From assembly GCA_037447655.1 (NCBI GenBank), contig JBBHKE010003217.1:1-45965 (forward strand): 45,965 bases of DNA, in the 5' to 3' direction. This document shows, one piece after another, positions 1 through 10,739 of the stretch. Each line of letters starts with the position of its first letter. Position 1 is the first letter of the stretch. This DNA comes from Zygnema cylindricum (lineage: Eukaryota; Streptophyta; Zygnematophyceae; Zygnematales; Zygnemataceae). Both the position numbers and the translations under genes were made by a program. The notes beneath the pieces were generated by a model, which did not search any database, was not told the origin of the DNA, and saw nothing but the letters and a program-made list of their open reading frames with translations.

Positions 1-2388
1 CAAAAAAATGAAAATATATTCCATTTATTCGAACCAAAAAAAGGTTGAATGGACTCAAAATTGACACCTTGAAACCAGAGTGGAATAAGTATACTTGTGT
101 GTTGCGTAGTCCAAGTTAGGGTTGAGTGCTGTACTTTTAGGGAAACGAAAGGCGCGTCCGATAATGATGGGCCATGACAGTGCATACTATACAATATAAT
201 TTTTGTATTCGTCATAAAAATAGTATAATTTTACATCGTAAACCATATCTATGTAAGCGGTCGTCCCCATGTATTCAAGTATCTACTTTTCTCTATCGTT
301 TTGCCCTCAAATTCATGAAACTTTGAGAAAAAATTCAGACGTACGAGAAAATCAATTTTACCACAGTACAATGAACGTCAATTTCATACTTTGAGTGCAT
401 TCCATAATTGTCGTCATGTGAACGCATTTTGGCGTTACTCTCTTTTCGACCCTTGGGCAAGAGAATCCAACCTGTCAAAAAACTTCATCCAAAATCACCT
501 CGAGGGGGTGATTTGAGTTAAAGTACCGCCCATACAGCGAATGAATAACGATCCACGCATGGGCCACACGAGTGATAAAAATTTTGGACGAGAGAGAGTT
601 TACGCTATTTTTCCTTGTGCCCGTCACTCGCATGTACAGAAAAAAAAAATTGCAGGGGTCTTGGATCTCCACTTTCATTCATGGGTCCTTAGCATAATTT
701 TTCGCCGTCGTCGCCTCTCCTCTCTCCCTTTCACACTATCGCCTTTATCTCACACTTTTTAGAATGAGACACCAAAATATTAGTATAAAATGAAAGATCT
801 TTGAATTTTTTTATTTTTTTTTTATGTTTTTTTTTAATGGCAAGTCGAATGAAAAAAGTAGAAAAAACGAAATCAAGATACCATGGCGGAAAGTTCTTGA
901 ATCACTGACGTCGACGTTGCAACAAGTGAGCGTGACGTCACAATGACACCAAACCCTGAACATCTACAATTTCACAAAAATCTAGATGTCTACAACTGTC
1001 GTTGTTTTTGTTGGCGTCACTAATTGTCAGAAGTTTTGTAGTCATATTTAGTCGTCATTAATTGTACCTACGTCTACAACAATCACATTTCAAATTTCCG
1101 ATTTCATTTTCGCACATTGGGACGCTCTTCAAAGTACTACCGAGAATCTTCACTACAGTCCAAAATATATTATCAAAGTACCGATTACACGAGGACGTAC
1201 CCTAAAAATATCTCTAATTGTTAAAACATGATATGTCATAACAGTTTTATCGTTCAAACATGTCAAAACAAGGTTAGCGTGATTTTTCCTAGTATTTATT
1301 ATTAAGAATCAAATTTTAGTGCACTTTACAATGTCGACACTGTTATTTTACCCTTTTTATGTAATTTTGCATGAAATAACGAGACAGTTTTAGGATAGAC
1401 TATCACATTTGGTACACTACCATCGCGAATCGTCATTAGCGTCAAGGTTTTTTTGGCCACTGAAAACATCTTTTCACTGGTCGGATTTTCAATTTGAGAC
1501 CGCCAATTGGAAGGTGAGAATGTTACCTTTCAATTGCAACCCTCTGATCTACAATCGGACAAGTGTGTACGGAGAAAATATTTTTTAAGTGGCGTAAAAA
1601 ACCTTAGACGCTAATAACGAACTTTACTACATTTTCACTTTTGGTACATTGCACATACCTAAAGTTGCCCTAAATTTTTAAAAATATTAAAAAAAAAATC
1701 ATATATACTACTAATCACTAACTCTAATTTGGGTTTTTTCGAATAATAAATGCCCGCCGTATTGATGTCTACATCAATATATGTATCCGTACAAAATATG
1801 ACAATTCCTACGCCAAAATCTGATTATTCAAGTTTGCGTCTCTTTTCCCAGTGCACATTCATATGCGTGCGCAATTACATTAAATGACATTTTGTACATT
1901 TGTTTTTCAAAAAGTAAATATTGGTATGGTAAATTTTGAAATTATAGCTTTGATTCTTAGCAGATATTAGTGTGAGGAGGATTTTAGGACTTAGAATATT
2001 TTTGTCTAAGTCAAATTGTAATACTTACCTTTTTAGTGTTAAAGTAGCAGAGTATGTTGAACGTCTATAGGGACACGCGTCGGTATCTAGGGACACGTGT
2101 CGGTATCTAAGGCTTGTGCAGATATTCCGGAAACGCGCCGACAACAACCTACACGCGTTGATTATCGAGCGAGCGGAATCACTACATCGGACGGGGGAAA
2201 TTAAAAACGCGCATTTGGGAACAATTACATGTACGGAATAACGAGTACTGTTGGTAACTAATTGAGTCGACGGACGAGATTCGTGCGGGGACCACAGGTG
2301 ACTAAGCAGTAAGCACAACTATACGCGACCAGGTGGATTATACTTCTGAACAACAATCGGGTGGAATGTCGTAACTAACGATGACTAA
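1..2388. other. No gene recognised; AT-rich intergenic DNA
   Basis: No reading frame here has a recognisable domain; the longest are under 100 residues and look like chance frames. The stretch is AT-rich with T runs near 804-836 and many scattered ACGTC and CGTCAC words near 905-1080. A short tandem duplication lies at 2071-2110. It may be decayed transposon sequence, but I could not tie it to any family. Confidence 0.6.
2071..2110. repeat. Two-copy 20-bp tandem repeat
   Basis: Two adjacent 20-bp units, 2071-2090 and 2091-2110, differ at two positions. Each holds a GACACG(C/T)GTC core that is itself nearly palindromic. No wider array is seen. Confidence 0.7.
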
Positions 2389-3166
2389 GGGTGCGTCTCT
2401 ATGTGCATAAGTAAGGGTTTTTTTCTGTCGTTTTCCTGTAAAACTTAGAGCCGTACCGCGTAAGCTTCAACCGTACAATAAAATAGAAAAAAAGAGAAGT
2501 ACATTTTGCGTCATCATCGAATTTAAAATGTACTACATCTTGTCGTCTTGTGTTCTTCGACCCACTTCGACGACAAAAAACGTCATCTTCAACCTTATCT
2601 TTAAAATACAGGGCCGATGTGTTTTAAAATTAGGGATTTTCTATAAACAAATAGTAGCACGTATTCGCACGTGTAATATTCTGTTCAAAAAATTCAATCG
2701 AATTCAAGCGACGTGGAAGTGTACACGATTCGCTATGTTTTGTCCGTTTTTATTTAATACGACAAATAGAAGTACACAGTTTGTTTTGTTTTGTCCGTTT
2801 CCATCCGGTACGGATTTTTTTTTGCAGGGGTCTCAAGGTTCCGATGCCATTTCACGTCGAGCCGACAATAGACGCAAAGTCAAAACGCATCTTCTTCAAC
2901 CGTGAAACGTCACAGGCTGGAGGGCCGTAGGTCTACAATGTCACGAAAAATCACGCGACGTCACAATCAGCTACGAAAAATGACGTGGGTCATCACAGAT
3001 TGTAGACGTTGACAGCCGTCACGGGCATTGTCGACGTATACAATCGTCACGCCCTAAGTGACAATTTCGTTTGGTACACATAGGGACACCCGAAATCAGG
3101 GTCCGCCGGATCTGCGCTAAAAAACAAAAAAAAATCTCTAAGTTTGAAGTACATAGAGACGCACCC
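2389..3166. mobile_element. PIF/Harbinger-like MITE (Tourist type), non-autonomous
   Basis: The two ends are inverted repeats: GGGTGCGTCTCTATGT at the left end and its complement at the right end, 17 of 18 bases matching. Directly outside lie identical TAA trinucleotides (2386-2388 and 3167-3169). A 3-bp TAA/TTA duplication with G-rich ends is the known signature of the PIF/Harbinger superfamily. The 778-bp interior has no transposase; the frame at 2528-2905 has no known domain. I infer a non-autonomous copy moved by a transposase encoded elsewhere. Confidence 0.72.
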
Positions 3167-3169
3167 TAA

Positions 3170-3668
3170 GCGAAACCAACTTAAGTTGTACGGCGTCGAA
3201 ACTGAAAATATTTGAAACACATTGTTTTGGTTTTTAGAGCATTAAAATATAGTGTTTCGTCACTTATATTACGGGTAGCAGAAATTAGGGTTTTGAAAGT
3301 ACCGTGAGTACAATGACATACAATTACGATACCTTGTCATTTTGTAGTGGAATACGATAGCGCCAGATGTTAGTTGTTGATAAGTTAGTTAGATCAGACA
3401 TACTCTCAGTGTATAAAGTTTAGGACTTAGAAAAATTGTATCATCCAGTTTTGAGTATATGGAAAATTAGAGGCAGTTTTTGCGAAACTTCCAGCTTTTT
3501 TATCTTATGGTTTACTAGACTATTTATACTCCAATTTTGGGAATTGACAGTGTGCATGGTGATCTAATTGTTTGCTGATTTTGTTTGTATTTGGAGTTGC
3601 TAGTCTGATTTTGTAGTGTTCAGAAAACTGCTGCTTGGTGGGGTTTTTCTTAGCTTCTGCTGAAAAAC
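3170..3668 (+). other. Leader of Copia element A, possibly a decayed LTR end
   Basis: No gene. At about 3421-3436 the string AGGACTTAGAAAAATT is identical to a word inside the LTRs of elements B, C, D and E, so this may be the eroded 3' part of an LTR belonging to element A. No clear LTR boundary, primer-binding site or target duplication could be fixed. Confidence 0.35.
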
Positions 3669-4634
3669 ATGTCTACTTCTACAACTACTGTTGCAGCTCC
3701 ACCTGTACTGGTAGTTATAAAACAACAGGTTATGGGCCTGTCTTTAAGTATTCAAATCTTTAATTGGAAGAAATATGCTTACTGGGCAGATATGGTTGAG
3801 TCGTACTTTGGAACTGCAGGTTTAATGGAGATTCTAAATAGATCACTTGGCGAGTCTTATCCAACTTGGACTAAAAAGAATTCACAAGCTCGAAATACTC
3901 TAAAACTATGTCTCTTGGAGAACCTGGTTATGTCACGAATCAAAATGAAGTAGTCGATTGATATTTGGAAATCTCTTATGAGAAGGCCATCGTTCAAGAA
4001 GAACTTCTATTGGCAGGAAATATGTGGGACTACAAATACTGAGGGGGAACGATGGCCGAGAATACTGATAACTTTCGAGCTTTTATTGATGCTCATGCTT
4101 GTGATGGTGGTACCTTTCCTGAATGTCGACAAGCTCCTTTGGTCATTAGAGGTCTTCCTAGTAGTATGAAAGAGACATCTTTTGCACTTAAAAAACATGA
4201 TAATGATAGCTGGACACTTCAGTTAGCTATCAATATTATTTTGGAAGAAGAGTCTACGTCAAAGGTTCTTACTAGAGAAAAGCAAGTCCGAGATTTTAAC
4301 TCAGATTTTGAGATGAAAGGTCAGTTTAACCAGTCAAGAAATCAGATTAATCAACCCAAGAATCAGCTTCACCGAGGTCAGTTTGTATAGTTTAATCAAG
4401 GACAAAATAGACAGTCTTTGACCGCCTGTTTTTATTGTTCTGAACGTGGTCATGGCTTTAGATACTGTCCCAAAAATGAAAAAGGCAAATGAAACAGGTC
4501 GATATAGGCCGGGTTGGCAAGAAAGTCCATTTCATCAGGGCTTCTCTGAAAAGCAAAATCAAACGAATTCTATGTTTTTTGCATCTGCTACAAAGGAGGA
4601 TCAGTCGTTGAGCTTCAACGAACAAGATGAATAG
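3669..4634 (+). pseudogene. Copia A gag, broken
   Basis: Gag forms the capsid-like particle that packages the element RNA. The start at 3669 opens a Ser/Thr-rich N terminus followed by a segment with a tryptophan-rich NWKKYAYWADMVESYF motif, typical of the N-terminal part of plant Copia gag. The frame stops at 3953 and resumes in another frame at about 4052-4390 (the RGLPSSM block). After an in-frame TAG near 4388 comes a perfect CCHC zinc knuckle, CFYCSERGHGFRYC (about 4429-4470). At least one frameshift and several stops make it non-functional. Confidence 0.8.
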
Positions 4635-5690
4635 AAACTATTTGCTATAGCGGCAGCAATGGAGGGCTCAAAGGACGTCGGATGGATCATGGACACGGGA
4701 GAATCGACCCACGTGTGTTGGAACAAGGTGATCTTAACTAATCTTAAGGCTACGCCTGCATGGAATATTTACTATGCATCTTGCATGAGTGTTCAAACTA
4801 ATGCTCAAGGTGATGTTTCTCTGTTAGTAGATGTAGGAGGGAAGTTTGTTAAAAGAACACTTCACAATTTTTTGTATGTCTTTGACTTCAAAAAGAACAT
4901 TTTTTCAACATCACTTGTTGAAAGCAAAGGATTTGAGGTCACTCGTAAAGAGGGTAGGCAAGTTGTTAGCAAACTAGGAAAGGTAGCGGTCACAGGAACT
5001 AGAGATGAAAGCAAAATGTACCGCATGGATATGGCTAGTACTAAGGAAATTGATGTTCTCTATTCTAGTGTTTTGTCTTAAACTGAGTTATGGCATAAAA
5101 GGAAAGGACATGTTAACTATGATAGTTTGAGGAAAATGGTAAATGTAGGCAAAGTAGAAGGTGTTTCTCTCACAAATCAGCCCATAAAGACTTGTGATGA
5201 ATGCTCATTGGGTAAAATTCATACATTACCTTTTCCTAAAGAATCGGAACATCGTTTAGACAGAGTACATTAGCTCATACATTCTGATGTTTTAGGCCTG
5301 GCTCAAGTGCCTTCTGCAGGAGGAGTTTGCTTTATGGTCACATTTACAGACAATTTTTCTAAGATTTACAAAATTTTATTTTATGAAGGAGAAGAGTAAA
5401 GTGTTCGAACGCTTCAAACACTACAAAGCTTGGGCGGAGAAATTACATGGAGTTCCGATTTTGGAATTGAGATCGGACAACGGAGGGGAGTATATGTGCA
5501 TTGAACTTAAAAAGTTTCTATTAGATGAAGGTATTAATCTTCAGCTAAAGGTTCCATATACGCCTAAATAGAATGGTGTTTCAGAAAGGTTAAATAGAAC
5601 AGTTACAAAGAGTGATAGATCCATGCTTGCAGACAAAAATGTAGATTTGAAATAAGGGGCAGAGGTCCTTTACTGTGCAATTTATATAAA
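4635..5690 (+). pseudogene. Copia A protease and integrase, broken
   Basis: The 4659-5081 frame carries the aspartic protease: WIMDTGEST, where the family usually has D(S/T)GAS. Downstream, after a stop near 5080, comes the GAG-pre-integrase zinc region (LWHKRKGHVN, then CDECSLGK). The integrase core follows: HSDVLG with the first catalytic Asp, RSDNGGEY with the second (about 5473-5496) and NGVSERLNRT with the Glu (about 5572-5601). In-frame stops at about 5271, 5398 and 5569 show decay. The catalytic residues themselves are still readable. Confidence 0.8.
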
Positions 5691-7141
5691 GAATAGGATT
5701 GCATCATGATGAGTTAGCACTACACCATTTGAGCTATAGACAGGTAGGAAACCTCAAGTCAGTCATTTTAAGGTTTTTGGCAGTAAGTGCTTCATTTTTA
5801 ACACATCACAAAATACTTGGAAAATGGAACCAAATGGCTTACCAGGTATTTTAATGGGATATGATGATAACTCTAAGGGGTATAGGGTGTATGTATTTGA
5901 TAAACAAAAAATAGTTGTGTCAAGAAATTTCATTATAAAAGATGAAGGAGAATTGGCTGATTATTTCACCATGACATATAAACCGGCGGACGAAGAAAAT
6001 TGCAGGATTATGTCATCTTTGACACAAAGAAGACCAATTACTTTAAGGTTCCTCAGCAGCAACCTATGGAGACTGTGTCCACAGTCCCTCAAGTCCCTCT
6101 TACGACTCCCTTAGAGTCAGCTACACCACTTTCGGAGGACACACATCTCGCTCCACGACAGACAAAGAACGCCAAGCATCCATCAATCTCAGCCTCAGAA
6201 TTTCCGAGGGCAAGGAGATCTAGCAGCCGTCTACAACCTGGATCCCACTTTGTATTCTCTACGGCCTTGGAGGAATCTCTAACCATTCAGGAGGCCTTTT
6301 CATCACCGGAAAGAACTCACTGGATAGAGGCAGCAAATGACGAGATGAAATACATTATGGAAGCTCAAACGTGGGAGTTGGTGGAGCTTCCTTCGAACAG
6401 AAGAGCCATCGCGAGTAAGTGGGTGTTCAAGGTAAAATTAAACCCGGATGGCACGATAGAAAGGGATAAGGCATGACTTGTGGCCAAGGGTTATAATCAA
6501 AAAGAGGGTATTGATTTTGAGGAGACTTTCTCTCCAGTCTAAGATTTCCAACTGTTAGAATTTTGCTAAGTCTAACTGTAATTGAGAATATGGAAGACTA
6601 TCAGATGGATATCAAAACAACTTTTTTGCATGGAGAGTAAGAAGAAACTATATATATGCAGCAACTAGAAATGTATGAAGAAAAAGGAAAGGAGAAATTA
6701 GTGTGCAAACTGTTAAAATCCCTATATGGGCTGAAACATGCCCCTAAGATGTGGAACGTAAAGCTAGATGAGTTTTTGACTGGACTAGGTTTTAAAAGGA
6801 TTAGTTCAGATCACTCAGTGTATATATTGCAATGGGAGGATGGAGTACTATATATTACCGTATATGTAGATGATCTACTACTTATTAGCAAGTCTATGAG
6901 TGAAATAAACCACATTAAGAAAGCTTTATAATCAAGATTTGAGATGAAGGACCTCAGAGAGGCCAAGTAAAATTTAGGAATACAAGTAGAGAGAGATAGT
7001 AACAAGAAATTTATCATGTTGACTCAAAAGGAGGCCATAGGAAATATGCTTGAAAAATTCGAAATGAAGGAAGTACAACGGTGTGTAACTCTTATGGAGT
7101 TTAGGCAAAAATTGGAGGGAGATGACTCAGATACAGAATAA
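5691..7141 (+). pseudogene. Copia A integrase C-terminus and reverse transcriptase, broken
   Basis: Residues after 5740 match the integrase C-terminal part (VSHFKVFGSKCFIF, then a GYDDNSKGYRVY block), followed by a Pro/Ser-rich linker in a shifted frame (6000-6300). Reverse transcriptase begins near 6305 with SKWVFKVKLNPDG. It continues through the QMDIKTTFLHGE block and LKSLYGLK to the active site YVDD at 6863-6874, which is intact. Stops at 6475, 6540, 6640, 6929 and 6967 interrupt it. It ends at about 7141 before any RNase H. Reverse transcriptase would copy element RNA to DNA; this copy cannot. Confidence 0.82.
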
Positions 7142-7177
7142 CATTCTAGTTAGTGAGAGTCTAGAGTTAGGGGAGGA

Positions 7178-8220
7178 TGTGGAATTAAATGTAATTTTAA
7201 TATTTTCTAGGTTTTGTAAAATGTAGAAAAGATGCAGAGGCAGTCTACCTCTAACTCCTCTCTTCAGCTCCCACACATGTCGTAGTGACTAAAAGTTGAA
7301 AGTTGGAGAGGGAGATAGAGCCATGGTCGCCTATGCTATCCAGACGAGGAGAGACATTAGATTGGTAGATTTAACCAAAATAGTAATTGACGGACCTTGG
7401 ATTTGAACCTGTAACCTACTGTCCGTCAAAGTTGCCAGTAGCCAATAGCCTTAGCCAATTAGTCTAAGATTAAGGTTATACGTTATACGGTTTGATAATT
7501 AAATAAAGATTGACACGTAGGCTATTTCATTTAACGAGATATTTGGAGATAAATACAATTTTTGTTGTACGGTGTACGGAACATCAGAAACAAATACCAC
7601 TCATTTTGTTTCGAAGGTGAAACAAATATGGTGCATGTATTTATGATGGTTACGATTGAAATCCAGTTTAATCGGTCAGCCGTGAAGCATGCCAATATCG
7701 AGGAATAGGTTTTCAGCTGTTTGCGGTCGACGTCATATCGATTGACAAGTGGAACAACCATATTGGATTACGACATCTCCGAGGATTACAGGGCCGAATC
7801 TAAAAGTAACATGTGTTGACTTGTTAGCCATGTTGTACAATGGCCGTACAAAAAGAAACACCGGCACCTGTACCTTTCAGTACGACACAATGTTATGATT
7901 GGTCTCGTACTTTAGTAGATAGAGTTTTAGAGAGAGATAGGACTTAGAAAAATTTGATAGATTGGACCATCTCTCCCATAGAGCTTCTGTACAAAAGGTC
8001 AACTTTGACCATCTATAACTTTATGCTCAGGGGAGCAAATTTAGAGATTCTATTTGCTTTAGACTCAAGAAAGTATTACCTTCATATGGGTGAAGTTGGT
8101 CAACGTTTTTTTCTGCTAGGGTGGTAGTTATTCCTACTAAAACACAAAGGGGTCAGAGTTATCCTAGTTGTTTCGTGTGTGGTGCCTACTCTGAGGACCT
8201 ATGGAGGTCTCAGAGTTGCA
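7178..8220 (+). repeat. LTR shared by Copia A (3') and B (5')
   Basis: About 1043 bp, starting TGTGGAATT and ending GAGTTGCA. It matches the LTRs at 12528, 16498, 17040, 22449 and 27495. On the left it abuts a purine tract of A, on the right the gag of B, so it serves as 3' LTR for A and 5' LTR for B. It contains a GAGGCAGTCT(A/G)CCTC hairpin word near its 5' end and a GTAC-rich hairpin region near 7850-7890. Confidence 0.85.
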
Positions 8221-9324
8221 AGTTATAGGCCCACCCTATAGGGTGCCCATCTTCAATGGAACAAGCTTCATATACTAAGAAAGTATGATGACAGGTGCTC
8301 TATGTGAGAAACGATTTTGGGATATAGTGAGTAAACGTGTGAGGTGTCCATCAAGTCTTGGGATCCCTCGAGGGTTTGCAGGAAGCAGATTCACCAGAGA
8401 TGCAAATATATCTTCAACGGAGGAGACAAAGGAAGGGGAGGTGGTAGACAAAGGAAAGGAGAAGGAGACGGTCACACTAATAGCAATCGGTTCGGCATTC
8501 ATATCACATATTTTGAGAAACGATGAGAATGATATCGATCCATAGGACTACAACAATATGGCGGCTAAGCACTTCATCCTCCACCATCTTACTCAAGGGT
8601 TTGTATCTCCTCACTTGCAGGTAGAGAGGGCATTCAATCTTTCGGTGGCTCTCATGCAGATGTACCGAAGTGGTATGATCCAGCAACAACAGTTGGTTGA
8701 TCAGAAAATAGACGCATATGTATACAAGGGGGGTAAGATGTTGGATTTTTGTAATGAGCTTTCAACACTTTTTATGGAGCTTGAGAGTGTTGGACACGAT
8801 CAAACTGAAAAGATGAAGGTTGACTATTTGCTCATTAAGTTACCAAATGAGTTCGAGAACATAGTCAACCGTGTGCAAGACTTGCGGGACTCAAGGTGGA
8901 TTTGGAATTTAGTGGTAGGGATGATTCTCGTTCGGGAGAATATGATTGAGATCCAAAGGGAAAGAAGTAGTGGGCAAGCCTTGGCTTGGACCGATTGGAG
9001 GAACAATGATTCTAGGGCGTCGGAAATTATAGGGAGGGCAAAAATTAGATTGAGAATTCGGACAAGGACTCCGAGGGTTGTGCCATTTTGTATGAAACCA
9101 CGACTTTATATGGATGAGTGCACTAAGTTAACGAGTTGTGTTTAAGGAAGCAACCGGTGGACCCCTAGAGGAAAGAGCAATGCCCTTGTGACACAGGAAC
9201 ATGAGGCGGAATCCGAGGACGAGGACTATGAACTCCTATTGGATGAGGAGTTGGAAGCAAAAAACGAGGTCGAAATTCCACAAAAGCAAAAATGTGCTTT
9301 CGGTGGATTCTAAGGTGAAGCACG
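8221..9324 (+). pseudogene. Copia B gag, broken
   Basis: Capsid protein gene of element B. It begins directly after the LTR with codons matching GPPSRVPIFNGTSF of sister copies, but the start ATG has become ATA and a TAA stop replaces the Trp codon seen in the intact copy at 13324-15207. The main surviving piece is 8558-9145 (195 residues), covering the helical gag body (YVYKGGKMLDFCNEL, LPNEFENIVNRVQDL). The zinc knuckle is damaged: sister copies read CHFCKKPGHYMAEC, here the first Cys and the His are lost (near 9091-9122). Confidence 0.82.
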
Positions 9325-10503
9325 TTGGATTATAGATTGAGGTGCCTCCATGCACATGTGTAAGGATAAAAACATGTTCACTAAGATAAGAAAGATTCCC
9401 ACCGTAGAGATAGAATACAGGGATGGGAGGATAGTCTATACTTCTTTTGTAGGATCGGTAGAATCTGAAAGTGTTAGTAGAAGGAAAGACATCAATAGTT
9501 ATATTCTCCGATGTATTGTTTATTCTGAAGCTGAAAAAAAACCTCATCTCTACATCTGTATTAGATGATATGGGTTTTGATACCAACACTAGGAAAGGAG
9601 TCATTACTCCTAGTTTTGAGGAGGAAGTTTATTTCACTGCTGAAAAAGGTAGCCAAGGAATGTTTAGGCTGATTCTAAGCAATGAAAATATTAAACTTTA
9701 TTATGCTGGTGTTCATGGTATAATGTTATGGCATAAGAGGCTTGGGCATGTGAATCTAGATAAGTTAAGAGAGATGAAAAAGATGGGAGTAGTGGAAGGG
9801 ATTCAGTTCGATGAAAGTGAGAATCTACGTGATTGTAGTGGATGTGCTCAAGGTAAAGAACACAAGTTACCCTTCCCAAAAACTTTCACCTATAAGTGAT
9901 AAACGATTCTAGATTTAGTACACACAAATATTTGGAGGCCGGCCAAAGTGCCATCACCCGGGAGGAAGAGATTTATGATGACTATCACCGATGATTGGTT
10001 TGGGTATTCCAGGGTGTATTTTTTGAAAAATAAGTCAGAGGCTCATGAATGTTTTAGACAATATAAAGCAAGGAGTGAAAAACTCCATGAAACTTTAATC
10101 AAGAGAGTAAGGAGAGACAATGGTGGAGAGTACACCTCTAACCAGTTTGAGGATTTTATGAGAGAGGATGGAGTGCAACAACAAAAGACAGTTCCTAAAA
10201 ATCCCGAGCAGAATGGTGTGGCTGAAAGATTAAATAGAACACGGAGTGATAGTGCTAAGAGTATGCTGTCAAATAAGAAGACAAGAAAAAAAGTTTTAGG
10301 CCGAAGCAATGAACTGTGCACATTATCTCAACAATAGAGTTCTTACTTCAACAATAAAAGGCCAAACACCGTATGAGAGAAAGACAGGCCGAAAACTAGA
10401 TGTTTCACACTTTAAGGTTTTCGGTTGCCAAGTGTTCAGTTTAGACACAGATTGGTCAAACTGGAAGTTAGACGCAAAAGGAAAACGAGGATATCTACCA
10501 TGA
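9325..10503 (+). pseudogene. Copia B protease and integrase, broken
   Basis: The protease active site is destroyed: the codons read Asp-stop-Gly-Ala-Ser near 9336, where sister copies have DSGAS. The GAG-pre-integrase zinc motif is good (LWHKRLGHVNLDKL, then CSGCAQGK; 9727-9860). In the integrase core the first catalytic Asp is Asn (AAT at 9927-9929, VHTNIW versus VHTDIW in element E). The second Asp (RRDNGGEYTS) and the Glu (NGVAERLNRT) are kept. Frames break near 9898 and 10337, and the C-terminal FKVFGCQVFSLD block is in 10309-10503. It cannot process itself or integrate. Confidence 0.85.
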
Positions 10504-10739
10504 TATGATGAAGATGAAAAGTATATAAAGTTTATGATCTCAAAAAAGAGGATGTTATCCTAATGAAACATCTAATGGTTATGGATTAAGGAAAATCTAT
10601 AGATCCTTTTAAACATACAAAAAAATTTAGAATCAAATTTGAGTCAAAAGATTCTGATGACTTTGAGCTTCCTAACTATCCAGGATTTCAAAAAGATGAT
10701 GATATTGCAGGTACGAATCAGATCGAGAAGGACCCAAAT

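Larger units (their letters stand above)
3669..7177 (+). mobile_element. Copia element A, decayed internal region
   Basis: A Ty1/Copia internal region with domain order gag, protease, integrase, reverse transcriptase. It ends with a purine-rich tract (about 7169-7177, GTTAGGGGAGGA) directly against the LTR at 7178, as a polypurine tract should. RNase H is missing: the pol frame stops near 7141, only about 35 bp before the LTR, so the 3' part of pol is deleted. Its gag is clearly different from that of B, C, D and E while its reverse transcriptase is close to theirs, so A is a related but separate subfamily. Confidence 0.8.

Noticed and set aside
541-762. Open frame of 73 codons
   Set aside because: No domain, low-complexity Arg/Ser/Pro content, and an equally long overlapping frame on the other strand; looks like chance.
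2025-2318. Open frame of 97 codons on the minus strand
   Set aside because: No recognisable motif; contains the 20-bp tandem repeat; no coding signature.
7391-7435. tRNA T-arm-like word (GGATTTGAACC) within GACGGAC/GTCCGTC arms in the Copia LTR
   Set aside because: Only the B-box-like part is present, with no A-box or cloverleaf; better explained as an LTR hairpin.
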